DNA of 64,000 nt, taken from CAYPTB01 sp964413535 (GTDB taxonomy: Bacteria > Planctomycetota > UBA1135 > GCA-002686595). Positions within the stretch are counted from its first letter, which is position 1; each line of letters begins with the position of its first letter. The translations under genes were made by a program, and so were the position numbers. Where the stretch lies: the NCBI GenBank assembly GCA_964413535.1, contig CAYPTB010000008.1:124001-188000 (forward strand), in the 5' to 3' direction. The notes under the pieces were generated by a model. It saw only the letters and a list, made by a program, of their open reading frames with translations, ran no database searches and was not told where the DNA came from. Positions 33,837-41,675 of the stretch are shown in pieces.

Positions 33837-35440
33837 GAATCGAGCAGGGGGTCGTTCGCGCCCCTCAGGAAGGCCCAGATCTCCTTCCAACGCTCGCCGT
33901 CGAAGAGCGAGCCACGGATCACGAGCGACAGCTTGTCGTAGAAGCGAGCGAGATCGGCATCGGCGATCCGGTTCTCTCCGCTCTCGAGCGTCTCGCGGTA
34001 GCCGGGCGGAACGTGCCGGCGCAGGTGGCCGGGTCGCCACGTGAGCACGTCGTTTCGATTCCAATCGCGAACGACGTGCGGAATGCGCGCGAGCAGCGGA
34101 TCGCCCAGCGCGAGGTCGTCGATCACGTGGATTCCGGGCCCGGAGAAGAACCCGAACATGCCCACCGTACTCCGCACGGTGACCGGCGTCGGACCGCGAA
34201 GCGCCTCGGCGACGAACGGGTGCTCGGGTACCGGCTTCGAGCCGAAGACCAAGCCCGTGGATCGGAAGTAGATCGCTCGCTCGTCGGAGATCCCGCTCGC
34301 GTCGGTGTGCTCGCGCCACGTCGACGACAGGGCGAAGTCGGCCTCGGTCCGAATCGGAGCGTTGTCGTTCCACAAGCCGAAGTAGAGCAGGACGCCCAAC
34401 GCGATCCATGCGCCGGACGTCCGCAGATCGGCCAACCCGCGGGCGATCAGGTAGGACCCCAAGAGGAACGGCGCGGCGAAGAGCCTTCCCAGCATGAAGT
34501 CGCCGCCGACCCAAACGACGTACAGGGTGTAGAGCGCGGCTCCGAGCGCCAGCATCGAACGGCGCGCGTCGCGGCTCGCGATTCCGGCGATCACGCCCGA
34601 TCCGATCACGAGCGGCGTTACGGGATCGACGTCCGCCGACCGCAGCAGGTAACGCAGACCCTGGGCGAGGTACTCGGCGCGCGGAATGCCGCTCCCGAGC
34701 TTCGCGAACGCGGTGTTGGGCACGAGGAATCCGTAGTAGACGAGCGAGAACGCCTCCCAGCAGAGCGCCGGAGCGAATCCGAGCGCCAGCCAGCCCAAGG
34801 CGCGCCGGCTGGGCAGACGCAGCCACAGCCATGCGAGAGCTGGGGCGAAGACGAGCACGGAATCCATCCGGTTGACGAATGCGAGACCCGCGAGCAGCGC
34901 GGGAACGAACAGCGACCTCGGCGTCCTCCGCTCGCGCTCGAGCGACAGGATCAGGCCGACGATCAAGAAGTGCGAGAGGGGGTTCTCGAGCCCGGAGGTC
35001 GAGTACTCGACGAAGGTCTTCGAGAAGCACAGCGCGGCGAAGAAGAGGGCCAAACCGAGCGTCGACACTCGAGATCGAAGTGCGAAGAGCCCGACCGCCA
35101 CGACCGACACGGCGATCGACAGCACGATGCTCGTCGTCGGGATCTCCTCCGTGAACCAGGCGACCGCCGACACGAGCAGCATCCAGAGCGGATTGGTGTA
35201 GGCCTGGACGCGTTCGTTCGCGTTCCACGTCAAGCCGCGTCCGTGGAGGAAGTTGTCGACCGTCCGGAAGGTGATGAAGGCGTCGTCGCACAACCACGCA
35301 GTCTTGACGACGAGCAGGGCGAATCCGCCGACCAAGAGAGCGATCAAGAGCAACGACCGCGGCGACTTCCTGGAGGAGAGCCGCGGACGATCCACCGGGC
35401 TCTCGAGCGCCGGCTCGATCTTCACGCCCGACCCGCGCAC
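33812..35440 (-). CDS. Multi-pass GT-C-type glycosyltransferase-like membrane protein
   Basis: 542 residues from a GTG at 35440, which has AGGAG 5 bases upstream. There are about ten membrane helices. The first outer loop has CDDAFITFRTVDNFLHGRG with the paired acidic residues of GT-C enzymes, followed by RVQAYTNPLWMLL. This D-D-A-F-I then T-[NS]-PLW pattern is that of the AftB/arabinofuranosyl-transferase-like family. Such proteins use polyprenyl-phosphate sugars at the outer face of the membrane. The soluble C-terminal half has HVIDDLALGDPLLARIP. The substrate is unknown. A second GT-C-like gene lies just upstream. Confidence 0.85.
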   Translation of the reverse strand: MRGSGVKIEPALESPVDRPRLSSRKSPRSLLLIALLVGGFALLVVKTAWLCDDAFITFRTVDNFLHGRGLTWNANERVQAYTNPLWMLLVSAVAWFTEEIPTTSIVLSIAVSVVAVGLFALRSRVSTLGLALFFAALCFSKTFVEYSTSGLENPLSHFLIVGLILSLERERRTPRSLFVPALLAGLAFVNRMDSVLVFAPALAWLWLRLPSRRALGWLALGFAPALCWEAFSLVYYGFLVPNTAFAKLGSGIPRAEYLAQGLRYLLRSADVDPVTPLVIGSGVIAGIASRDARRSMLALGAALYTLYVVWVGGDFMLGRLFAAPFLLGSYLIARGLADLRTSGAWIALGVLLYFGLWNDNAPIRTEADFALSSTWREHTDASGISDERAIYFRSTGLVFGSKPVPEHPFVAEALRGPTPVTVRSTVGMFGFFSGPGIHVIDDLALGDPLLARIPHVVRDWNRNDVLTWRPGHLRRHVPPGYRETLESGENRIADADLARFYDKLSLVIRGSLFDGERWKEIWAFLRGANDPLLDSYLRSLGE

Positions 35441-35445
35441 AGGGG

Positions 35446-35450
35446 CTCCT
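35446..35450 (-). promoter_or_regulatory. Shine-Dalgarno deciding a GTG start
   Basis: AGGAG on the minus strand lies 5 bases before GTG at 35440. It sets the GT-C protein start 38 codons inside the longest frame, which would otherwise overlap the upstream gene. Confidence 0.6.
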
Positions 35451-35516
35451 TCGGCGTGAGGATTCCTTCGCGCGTCGTCGAGCTCGGGATCTTGGCGGCG
35501 AGCATCGTGTGCGCGA

Positions 35517-36857
35517 TCACTCGTGGGGAATCGCGAGAAGCGTCGCCCCGGCATCGAGGTACGGGCCGTAGTCGAAGTCGTCGAAGTGGACCAAGTGCAC
35601 GGAATAGCCGAGCTCCCGGGCCTGATTCATCTGCTCGAGCGACATTCGATTGAAGAAAACGTACTCCGTATCGCTCGGGCCGCGCAGCGCGTATTCGAAA
35701 CTCGTGGGGATGCGCAGCGGACCCGCCGCAACCGCGGCCTTGGTTTCGCCGCGCAGCTCGAGTTCGTCGAGGATCGCGTCGACCCGTCGAACCTGGAGCT
35801 CGCGCTCGCGCCGATCCCGGAGGATGGGGCCCTCGCCGATCCCGTCCGGACCGACATCGACGAAGGGGGCCAGAACGAGGGCCAGCGAGAGACCCGCGAA
35901 CCCGATCGGGAGCAGGAACCGCGCGAACAGGACGAGCGCGAACGGCACTGCGGGGATCAAGTAGCCCGCGTCGTGCGGCATGGCGCAGAACAAGAGCCCG
36001 AAGACGAGGACGCCCACGGTGCACGCGAGGGTGCGCACGCGGTGCTCGGTCGAGCGACCGGTAGCGGGAAAGCGGCGCAGTCGAGCGACGGCAACACCCA
36101 CGATGGAGAGGCCGAGGGCCGCCAGTCCGGTCTTCCCCCACACGCCTGGCCCGGCCTGGCGCAGGACTTCTGCCAGCGGGACATCTCCCGGATAGGCGTC
36201 CAGGAAGCTCCAACCGTACTCGAGGAACGGGGCGAGGTAGGCGAGCAGAGCCACACCCCCGGCCGCCGAGACCAGCGTGATCAGGCAGCGCGGGGCACGC
36301 AGCTTCCCACCGTCGAAGCACAGGACGGCGAGGGGGAGCCAGGCCAACCCCGAGGTCAGACGACATCCGACGGCGAGACCCGCGAACGCACCGGAGAGCA
36401 AGAAGCGGCGCCGGAGCGCGAAGCGCCACGCCGCCAGCGACGCGGTGAGCGCCCACAGGTAGTCCATCGCGTCGACGCTGTGAACGAACACCACCGGCAC
36501 GCAGGACATTCCCAATGCGCCGAGGAAGGGAAAGCGGCAACCATGACGGCGCAAGATGTCGCGGAAGAGCACCGCCGCCGCGGCGCTGAGACAGGCCGTG
36601 ATCCCGTTCACGACCCAGGGATCCATCCTCCAGACGAGTGAGAAGACTGCTTCGGGAATCGGATACCCGGGGAAGCGAGAGACCTGATAGGTCCCGTGGG
36701 TCGAGAGCCAACGCCCCGCTTCGAGCATCAACCAGCCGTCGATGTCGAGTCCGTAGCCCGCGGTGAGGAAAGGGAGACGCGACAAGAGGACGATTGCGAA
36801 GAGGACCGATCCCGCTCGCAGCGCCGGGGCCATCGGAGAGCCTGCGGAGGATTCCAT
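35517..36857 (-). CDS. Multi-pass membrane protein, GT-C/mannosyltransferase-like
   Basis: 446 residues with about nine to ten membrane helices. After the first helix come GYGLDIDGWLMLEAGRWL (acidic residues in the first outer loop, as in GT-C enzymes) and YQVSRFPGYPIPEAVFSLV. DAMDYLWALTASLAAWRFAL and AVGCRLTSG also occur in dolichol/polyprenyl-phosphate sugar transferases. The C-terminal soluble part is short. Homology to a defined family is not certain. The gene precedes the AftB-like gene on the same strand with a 76-base gap. Starts at 36857 and 36833 are both possible. Confidence 0.8.
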   Translation of the reverse strand: MESSAGSPMAPALRAGSVLFAIVLLSRLPFLTAGYGLDIDGWLMLEAGRWLSTHGTYQVSRFPGYPIPEAVFSLVWRMDPWVVNGITACLSAAAAVLFRDILRRHGCRFPFLGALGMSCVPVVFVHSVDAMDYLWALTASLAAWRFALRRRFLLSGAFAGLAVGCRLTSGLAWLPLAVLCFDGGKLRAPRCLITLVSAAGGVALLAYLAPFLEYGWSFLDAYPGDVPLAEVLRQAGPGVWGKTGLAALGLSIVGVAVARLRRFPATGRSTEHRVRTLACTVGVLVFGLLFCAMPHDAGYLIPAVPFALVLFARFLLPIGFAGLSLALVLAPFVDVGPDGIGEGPILRDRRERELQVRRVDAILDELELRGETKAAVAAGPLRIPTSFEYALRGPSDTEYVFFNRMSLEQMNQARELGYSVHLVHFDDFDYGPYLDAGATLLAIPHE

Positions 36858-37074
36858 CCGTGGATCAATGGCGCGGACGTCGCGGCGGACGAGGTGGCAT
36901 GATCCATGTCCTCGACGCGCGCGCCGTACCCGAGCTCATCCGAGGCGACCCTTCGAGCCGCGCGAACCCGACACGCTGGCGCGGGCCGCTTTCCGAGACC
37001 GAGCAGCTCGAGCGTCAGACCCTCTCGGGCTCGCAAGAAAGGGATTCAGGCATTCCCCCGATCTTCCGAAAGGG

Positions 37075-37091
37075 AAAAAAGACACGCGTGT
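37075..37091 (-). terminator. Possible terminator downstream of tRNA-Arg
   Basis: On the minus strand the palindrome ACACGCGTGT (37082-37091) is followed by CTTTTTT (T-run complementary to 37075-37080). It lies just beyond the tRNA 3' end. The stem is short, so termination strength is doubtful. Confidence 0.33.
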
Positions 37092-37096
37092 GAGCA

Positions 37097-37173
37097 TGGT
37101 GCGCCCGACAGGATTCGAACCTGTGACCTTTCGCTCCGGAGGCGAACGCTCTATCCAGCTGAGCTACGGGCGC
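37097..37173 (-). tRNA. tRNA-Arg (anticodon CCG)
   Basis: 77-base tRNA with CCA encoded. The acceptor stem GCGCCCG pairs with CGGGCGC. The D-arm contains AGCTCAGCTGGATAGAGC. The anticodon stem TTCGC/GCGAA encloses the loop CTCCGGA, giving anticodon CCG, which reads CGG arginine codons. The T-arm is CAGGTTCGAATCCTG. All canonical positions (T54-psi55-C, GTTCGAAT) are present. CGG is a frequent Arg codon in such GC-rich genomes. Confidence 0.96.
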
Positions 37174-37184
37174 CCGGACCCGCC

Positions 37185-37213
37185 AATGTGGAGGCCCGCG
37201 CCCCGATCCGCAA
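37185..37213 (-). promoter_or_regulatory. Possible tRNA-Arg promoter
   Basis: On the minus strand TTGCGG (37208-37213) and CACATT (37185-37190) are separated by 17 bases and end 11 bases before the tRNA 5' end. The match to sigma-70 hexamers is only partial. Confidence 0.28.
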
Positions 37214-37251
37214 GTTCGCGATCTTTCGACCCCCGGGGTGAAGACCTCAGT

Positions 37252-37270
37252 CGCCTGGGGGGCGTTTTTT
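37252..37270 (+). terminator. Terminator-like short hairpin with T-run
   Basis: CGCC (37252-37255) and GGCG (37261-37264) form a short stem followed by six T (37265-37270) on the plus strand. No plus-strand gene lies directly upstream, so its role, perhaps blocking read-through into 37368, is unclear. Confidence 0.28.
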
Positions 37271-37286
37271 CGAGGGACCCGTTACC

Positions 37287-37316
37287 TTGACCGTTTCGAG
37301 CTCCTATGCCTAACAT
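37287..37316 (+). promoter_or_regulatory. Sigma-70-type promoter for the secreted Ca-binding protein
   Basis: TTGACC (37287-37292) and TAACAT (37311-37316) are 18 bases apart and 51 bases before the ATG at 37368. Five of six -35 bases and four of six -10 bases match the consensus. Confidence 0.45.
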
Positions 37317-37367
37317 GAGTTCGCGGCGTGGCCCCCTCCGGGAGCACGCGAACCTCGGAGAACGGAA

Positions 37368-38342
37368 ATGAATCCTCGACTCCCCTTCGCGGGTTCCTCC
37401 TGGGGAACGCTGTTGCCCTCCGCCGCGGGTCTCACCCTGGTCGCCTTCGCTCTCGGTGCCCAAGTCGGAAAGCCGGCCGGGTTGTGGGCGTTCGATCGCG
37501 GCTCCAGGACCGAAGACGTCGACGGCGACGGCCTGTGCAACCCGCTGGAGGATGTGCTCTGGCTCGACGGGCACTCGGCTGACAGCGACGGCGACGGCTG
37601 GGGGGACGCGGAAGAGATCGCACGAGCCAGCGATCCCAAGTCGAGCGCCAGCGTGCCGGGCCCGCACGTGCTGAACGTCGGGATGAAGGGCTACAGCCTC
37701 GACGGGGTCATGCACGTGGTGCTCGCGATCTACCAGAAGGGCGGATTGGGGAGCGAGCACTCGTTCCGGTTGGGCGTGGTGCGGAACGGGCGCGACTTTC
37801 CCCTGCGCCCGAGCGCCTACCTACCCTTCACCGACGTGTCGGTCGTTCCCGGTAGAGAGGCCGGCGATACGGTCCATCTCTTGGACCTCAGGCTGCCCGC
37901 GCGCTGGCTGATCGACCTGCCGGAGGTTTCCTTCTACGTGACCGGAGCTCCCTCCACGGCGAGCCTGGTCACGACTGCGGCGGCCCTGAACATCGTGACG
38001 GTCGAGGGGATTCCCTTCGAGGTCGCCCCGGCACCGGGCAGCGAGTCCTACCCCACCATTGCGGCGACCTCACCCGGTCCCTCCGGTTCCTCCGGTCAAG
38101 GGACGTTGGGCGGGACGATCTACCAGCCTCTGGTTCCGAGAGGCGGTCTGCCCAACTCCTCCACCCTCGGCAAGGTCTGCGTCCAGACCACCCGAACCGT
38201 CGGAGGCGGGGGAGGCGCTCTCCATCTCCAGGTGGTGGCCGGGTTCTGCCAGACGGGTGACGGGGCTTGTGCGAGCTCCTGCTCCGCGTCTGCGGGCTCG
38301 ACCTACGAGCTCGTCGATCCGCTGGCTTTGATCGGCGGCTAG
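37368..38342 (+). CDS. Exported protein with DxDxDG calcium-binding repeats
   Basis: 324 residues. An N-terminal hydrophobic segment (about 14-31) acts as a signal peptide. It is followed by two thrombospondin type 3-like Ca loops: DVDGDGLCNPLEDVLW and DSDGDGWGDAEEI. The central part is beta-rich with no recognised domain. The C-terminal third is Gly/Ser/Thr-rich and has four late cysteines that could form disulfides. GGAGAACGGAA provides a good ribosome site. Secreted proteins with such loops are common in planctomycetes. Its proximity to the ECF operon may be incidental. Confidence 0.78.
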   Translation: MNPRLPFAGSSWGTLLPSAAGLTLVAFALGAQVGKPAGLWAFDRGSRTEDVDGDGLCNPLEDVLWLDGHSADSDGDGWGDAEEIARASDPKSSASVPGPHVLNVGMKGYSLDGVMHVVLAIYQKGGLGSEHSFRLGVVRNGRDFPLRPSAYLPFTDVSVVPGREAGDTVHLLDLRLPARWLIDLPEVSFYVTGAPSTASLVTTAAALNIVTVEGIPFEVAPAPGSESYPTIAATSPGPSGSSGQGTLGGTIYQPLVPRGGLPNSSTLGKVCVQTTRTVGGGGGALHLQVVAGFCQTGDGACASSCSASAGSTYELVDPLALIGG

Positions 38343-38384
38343 CCTGGGACCCTGAGGCGGGGAGCCCGCGGGTATCCTTGGTGG

Positions 38385-38410
38385 GGAACCCGGAGCGTTC
38401 CCCGCTCGTC
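38385..38410 (+). promoter_or_regulatory. ECF-type promoter (GGAAC-N17-CGTC) before the second sigma factor
   Basis: GGAAC (38385-38389) and CGTC (38407-38410) are spaced by 17 bases, the layout of ECF-sigma promoters. The site lies 23 bases before the ATG at 38434, as expected for autoregulation. The -35 is also part of a perfect 7-bp inverted repeat GGGGAAC/GTTCCCC (38383-38403), which could terminate upstream transcription or act as an operator. Confidence 0.42.
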
Positions 38411-38433
38411 AGAGGAGTCCTGGCGAAAGCCCC

Positions 38434-39039
38434 ATGAGCCCCGATCCGGACGCAGACCTGGTGCTGTCTTGCCAGAACGGCAGCATGGAGGGCCTCAGTG
38501 GCCCCTTCCGCGAACTGTACGACCGGTTCCGGGACAGGGTCTACAACGTCTGCTTCCGGATCACAGGGAACACGACGGATGCCCTCGACGCGTCCCAGGA
38601 GACGTTCGGGATCCTCTTCCGGAAGATCGCCGAGTTCCGCTTCCAATCGAAGTTCTCGAGCTGGGTCTATCGCATCGCGGTGAACGCCAGCATCGATTTG
38701 AAGCGTCGGTCGAGCACACGGCGGTTGGCCTCGCTCGACGTCTTCGACGAGTCCCGCTCCGGTCCGGAGCGCCTCGAGCTGCGGGACGAGGAGATCGAGA
38801 TGCCGCTGGCCTCCGCCTCGCGAGCCGAGCTCGAGCGTGAAATCCAGCGCGCCATCATGCGGCTCAGCCCCAAGCTGCAGACCGTCACCGTGCTGCGCTA
38901 CACCGAGAACCAAAGCTACGAGGAGATCAGCCAGACCCTCGGAATCTCGATCGGAACGGTCAAGTCCAGATTGTCCCGGGCGCACGACGCCCTCGATCGG
39001 GAGCTCACTCCGGTGCTCGATCGGCACTACCTCGGTTGA
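38434..39039 (+). CDS. ECF-type RNA polymerase sigma factor
   Basis: 201 residues. Region 2 is NVCFRITGNTTDALDASQETFGILFRKI and FSSWVYRIAVNASIDLKRR. Region 4 is LSPKLQTVTVLRYTENQSYEEISQTLGISIGTVKSRLSRA. The Y-R-I-A-x-N-A-x-[IL]-D phrase is typical of the RpoE-like group. The next two genes are a zinc-finger anti-sigma factor and an RseB-like lipoprotein, so the unit mirrors rpoE-rseA-rseB. A putative GGAAC/CGTC promoter lies upstream. Confidence 0.93.
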   Translation: MSPDPDADLVLSCQNGSMEGLSGPFRELYDRFRDRVYNVCFRITGNTTDALDASQETFGILFRKIAEFRFQSKFSSWVYRIAVNASIDLKRRSSTRRLASLDVFDESRSGPERLELRDEEIEMPLASASRAELEREIQRAIMRLSPKLQTVTVLRYTENQSYEEISQTLGISIGTVKSRLSRAHDALDRELTPVLDRHYLG

Positions 39040-39042
39040 GCC

Positions 39043-39801
39043 GTGCACTCCCCCGGCAATCCTTGCGATCGGGTCCGCGCGAGCACGGCCCTTCGGCTCC
39101 ACGAACCCCGCCCTGGAGAGGAGCAAGCGCACCTCGAGGCTTGTGCCGCTTGCCGGGTCTGGCTCGAACGTCGCCTGTCGGCGCTCGATCTCGTTCGATC
39201 GCTGCCGCGTCGGGCCCCCTCCGAGGCGCTCGACGAGCGCGTCCGATCGGAGATCGAGGGAGCCCGGACGCCCCCGGTCGAGGTGCTCGGAGCCGACCCG
39301 CGACTGGCTACGGCGTTGCGCTCGCTTGCCCGACGCTCCGTCCCGGCCATCCTGGACGATCGAGTCTTCGATGGCTGTCGCGCCGACACGAGTCGTCTCG
39401 CGAGCCGGCTGCGCCGGTTGCCACGGCATCGAACTCCTCGCGTCCTGGCGCGGCTCCTCGATGAGGAACTGCGGAGCCCGTCCGCTCACCGGGCTCGGCG
39501 TTTCGCCGGCGACCTGGAGCGGCTCTCGGTCCCCGGAGACCTCGAGGAGCGCGTCCGCCGGGTTCAGGAGCGAAAGGCCTCCCGGCTACCTTGGGTCGGG
39601 GTTTCCCTGACCGGCCTCGTTGCCGCGGCGCTCGTGTTCTGGATTGCCCACCCCACGAGCCTCGCGGGCGACACGCCCTACCGCTTCCGGGTCGCGCGAG
39701 CGTCTTCCGTCTCCGAGTTGAGCCCCTACGCTCAGTGGTTCGCGAATGGGATCACCGGCGGGGCCCTGGGCATGGTGGCCCGGGAAGGTGAGGAGAGGTG
39801 A
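39043..39801 (+). CDS. Membrane anti-sigma factor with repeated helical module
   Basis: 252 residues, GTG start 3 bases after the sigma stop. The zinc anti-sigma motif is His30-x3-Cys34-x2-Cys37 (HLEACAAC). Four degenerate copies of a helical unit follow (about 50-71, 92-112, 124-143, 158-177), for example LPRRAPSEALDERVRSEI and LSVPGDLEERVRRVQ. They resemble the LP-x-P-R-x-P-x2-LA-x-RV units in the other anti-sigma factor at 21080. One membrane helix (about 185-202) and a short outer tail follow. The outer tail is presumably read by the RseB-like protein encoded next, whose ATG overlaps this stop. Confidence 0.8.
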   Translation: MHSPGNPCDRVRASTALRLHEPRPGEEQAHLEACAACRVWLERRLSALDLVRSLPRRAPSEALDERVRSEIEGARTPPVEVLGADPRLATALRSLARRSVPAILDDRVFDGCRADTSRLASRLRRLPRHRTPRVLARLLDEELRSPSAHRARRFAGDLERLSVPGDLEERVRRVQERKASRLPWVGVSLTGLVAAALVFWIAHPTSLAGDTPYRFRVARASSVSELSPYAQWFANGITGGALGMVAREGEER

Positions 39802-40838
39802 AGCGGGCGAGCCGCTCAGCGCGCTTCGGACCCCTGCTGGCCCTCGTCCTTGGGACGAGCTGCGGCCCGTCGGGCTTCGACCCGGCTTCCATCCAGGGCT
39901 TCGATCAATGGCAGGCTCTGATCGGCACCGCCTGGAGCGAGATCCAGGAAGCTCCCTTCACGACGGCCTTCCAAGGCGTGAGACGGGTCGAGTTCCGCGT
40001 GCCCGATCACGAGGGAGCGTTCGTCGAGGCGGCGTACCGAGAGCTCGTTACCTGCGACGGCCTGGGAGGCTTCTCCATCCACCCCCTCAGCGCGGAGACC
40101 CCTGTCTTTCCGGACGAGGAAACCTTCCTGCTGATCCAGGAGAGCCGCCAGGGGTTCTTCTTCCGTTACCGCGACTTCCAAGTCCGTGACGCCGATCAGT
40201 TGCTCGCCAACTTCCAGCTCGTCGGCGGCATCCATCCGACGATCGTCGCCGGCCGCTCCTGCATGGAGGCGCAACTGCTGCGTCTCTCCGCCGGCGGCCA
40301 CCACTACCGCGTCGCGTTCGACGTCGAGACCGGATTGCCGTTGCGGTGCGTCGAATACGACGACGTGGCCAACGCCGTGGCGAGCGTGGCATTCGAGAGC
40401 ATCGACTTCGCGCCCACACTCCTCGGCGTCGACTACTTCCAACCTTCGAACCTCGAGGTTCCGTTCGACCTGCTGGATCCCCACGCCGCCTCCCTTCTCG
40501 GGTTCGAGCCACGCATCCCGGCCTTCGTGCCGCCGGGTTTCAAGCTGATCGAGACCGCGAAGGTGGAGGATCACCTGGCGCGACGCTGGCTCAAGCTCGG
40601 CTACACCGATGGAGTCGAGATGCTCTTCTTCCTCCATCGGTCCGTGGACGCGACGGGCGCGGTCTCCTATCCGGTCGTGCCGCGCAGGAACGGGAACGCG
40701 ACCGAGGACGAGGTCCTCGTCTTCGATGCAGGTCCGGTCGTCGTCCTCCAAGGCATCGTGGGCGGTGACGAGTTCATCGTCGTGGGAGAGATCGCCGAAG
40801 CCGACCTCCTGCGCATGATCGATTCGGCCCTCGATTGA
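39798..40838 (+). CDS. RseB/MucB-like periplasmic lipoprotein
   Basis: 346 residues with a lipobox (VLGTSC, Cys22). The two-part beta fold resembles RseB. The N-terminal LolA/LppX-like half has GFFFRYRDFQVRDADQLLANF and the phrase YRVAFDVETGLPLRCVEYD (family: lDp-TGLplr). The C-terminal half has FVPPGFKLIETAKVED, the RseB 'WLPEGFr' region. RseB shields the anti-sigma factor from proteolysis and responds to envelope damage or lipid ligands. Position directly after a sigma and anti-sigma pair supports this. Homology is remote, so the call rests on both pattern and context. Confidence 0.72.
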   Translation: MKRASRSARFGPLLALVLGTSCGPSGFDPASIQGFDQWQALIGTAWSEIQEAPFTTAFQGVRRVEFRVPDHEGAFVEAAYRELVTCDGLGGFSIHPLSAETPVFPDEETFLLIQESRQGFFFRYRDFQVRDADQLLANFQLVGGIHPTIVAGRSCMEAQLLRLSAGGHHYRVAFDVETGLPLRCVEYDDVANAVASVAFESIDFAPTLLGVDYFQPSNLEVPFDLLDPHAASLLGFEPRIPAFVPPGFKLIETAKVEDHLARRWLKLGYTDGVEMLFFLHRSVDATGAVSYPVVPRRNGNATEDEVLVFDAGPVVVLQGIVGGDEFIVVGEIAEADLLRMIDSALD

Positions 40839-40861
40839 GGGCTGCTCGGTCGAACGAGCCC
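40839..40861 (+). terminator. Possible hairpin after the RseB-like gene
   Basis: GGGCTGCTCG (40839-40848) and CGAGCCC (40855-40861) can pair directly after the stop codon. There is a bulge and no T-run, so this is weak evidence for termination. Confidence 0.27.
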
Positions 40862-40944
40862 ACGGCAGGCCAACCCCCGCTCGGCCTGGATTCCGGGCGT
40901 TCGGCTAAGAAAGCGCGAGTCACACGTCCGATCCAGACGTCGGC

Positions 40945-41511
40945 ATGGCGCCCCAAGTCGAGACCAAGAGCGATACCCAACTCGTTACGGCCATCTCCGA
41001 GCGCATCGCGAGCGACTTGGCGATGATCATCGATCACACGCTCTCCGTCGTCTCGATAGATTGTGTCCGAGCCCGCGAGAAGGCCGTTGCCGGAGACGGG
41101 GTTCACCTCGCGTTCCGGATCGACATCTCGATCGACGGCCAATCTTCGCATGGCTGTCTGCTCGTGCCGCTCCCGGAGGCGATCGCCATCGCCTGCTACC
41201 TGATGGTGCTTCCGGACGTCGTCGTGCTGCGTCGCCGGGGCTCGAAGCAGCTCGACCGCTTCGCCAAGGAAGCGATGCTCGAGATCTCGAACTTCGTGGG
41301 CGGCTCGTCCGATGCCGTGCTGCGAAGCTGGCTCCCCGACCGCGAAGTTTCCGCCCGTTCCGGCGGTTGCCAGGGCGTCCCTTCGGGCTCCAAGCCGAAC
41401 TTCCGTTTCGCGGACGGTCAGGAGCTCATCGTCGGACGAGTGAGCTTGACCCTGCACGACTTCCCGACCTTCGAGGCCGTGGCCATGCTTCCGGCCGTCG
41501 TGAACGGCTAG
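40945..41511 (+). CDS. CheX/CheC-like protein
   Basis: 188 residues without a signal peptide. The segment LDRFAKEAMLEISNFVGGSSDAVLRSW carries the E-x2-N motif (Glu-Ile-Ser-Asn) of CheC/CheX/FliY CheY-P phosphatases. An alternating strand region LAFRIDISIDGQSSHGCLLVPLPEAIAIA precedes it. No chemotaxis genes are nearby, and only one such motif is evident. It may act as a phosphatase or a dimerising sensor for a response regulator elsewhere. Start: ATG before APQVETKS. An alternative is a CheX-like protein of the type II/IV secretion or motility systems. Confidence 0.6.
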   Translation: MAPQVETKSDTQLVTAISERIASDLAMIIDHTLSVVSIDCVRAREKAVAGDGVHLAFRIDISIDGQSSHGCLLVPLPEAIAIACYLMVLPDVVVLRRRGSKQLDRFAKEAMLEISNFVGGSSDAVLRSWLPDREVSARSGGCQGVPSGSKPNFRFADGQELIVGRVSLTLHDFPTFEAVAMLPAVVNG

Positions 41512-41675
41512 TTCGTTCCCTCGCGAGCGGTCGCACGAAATCCGTTCCCGCCGTCCAGAAGGCCGTCTCCCGCGTTCGGCTCCCTTCGCCGCTCGGGAGC
41601 CTCGCGCGAGAATGCTGGGGTAGTCTTGGGTTGCACTGCGGTCCGGCCCGCCCGGATTCCCTCCCAGGAGACCCG

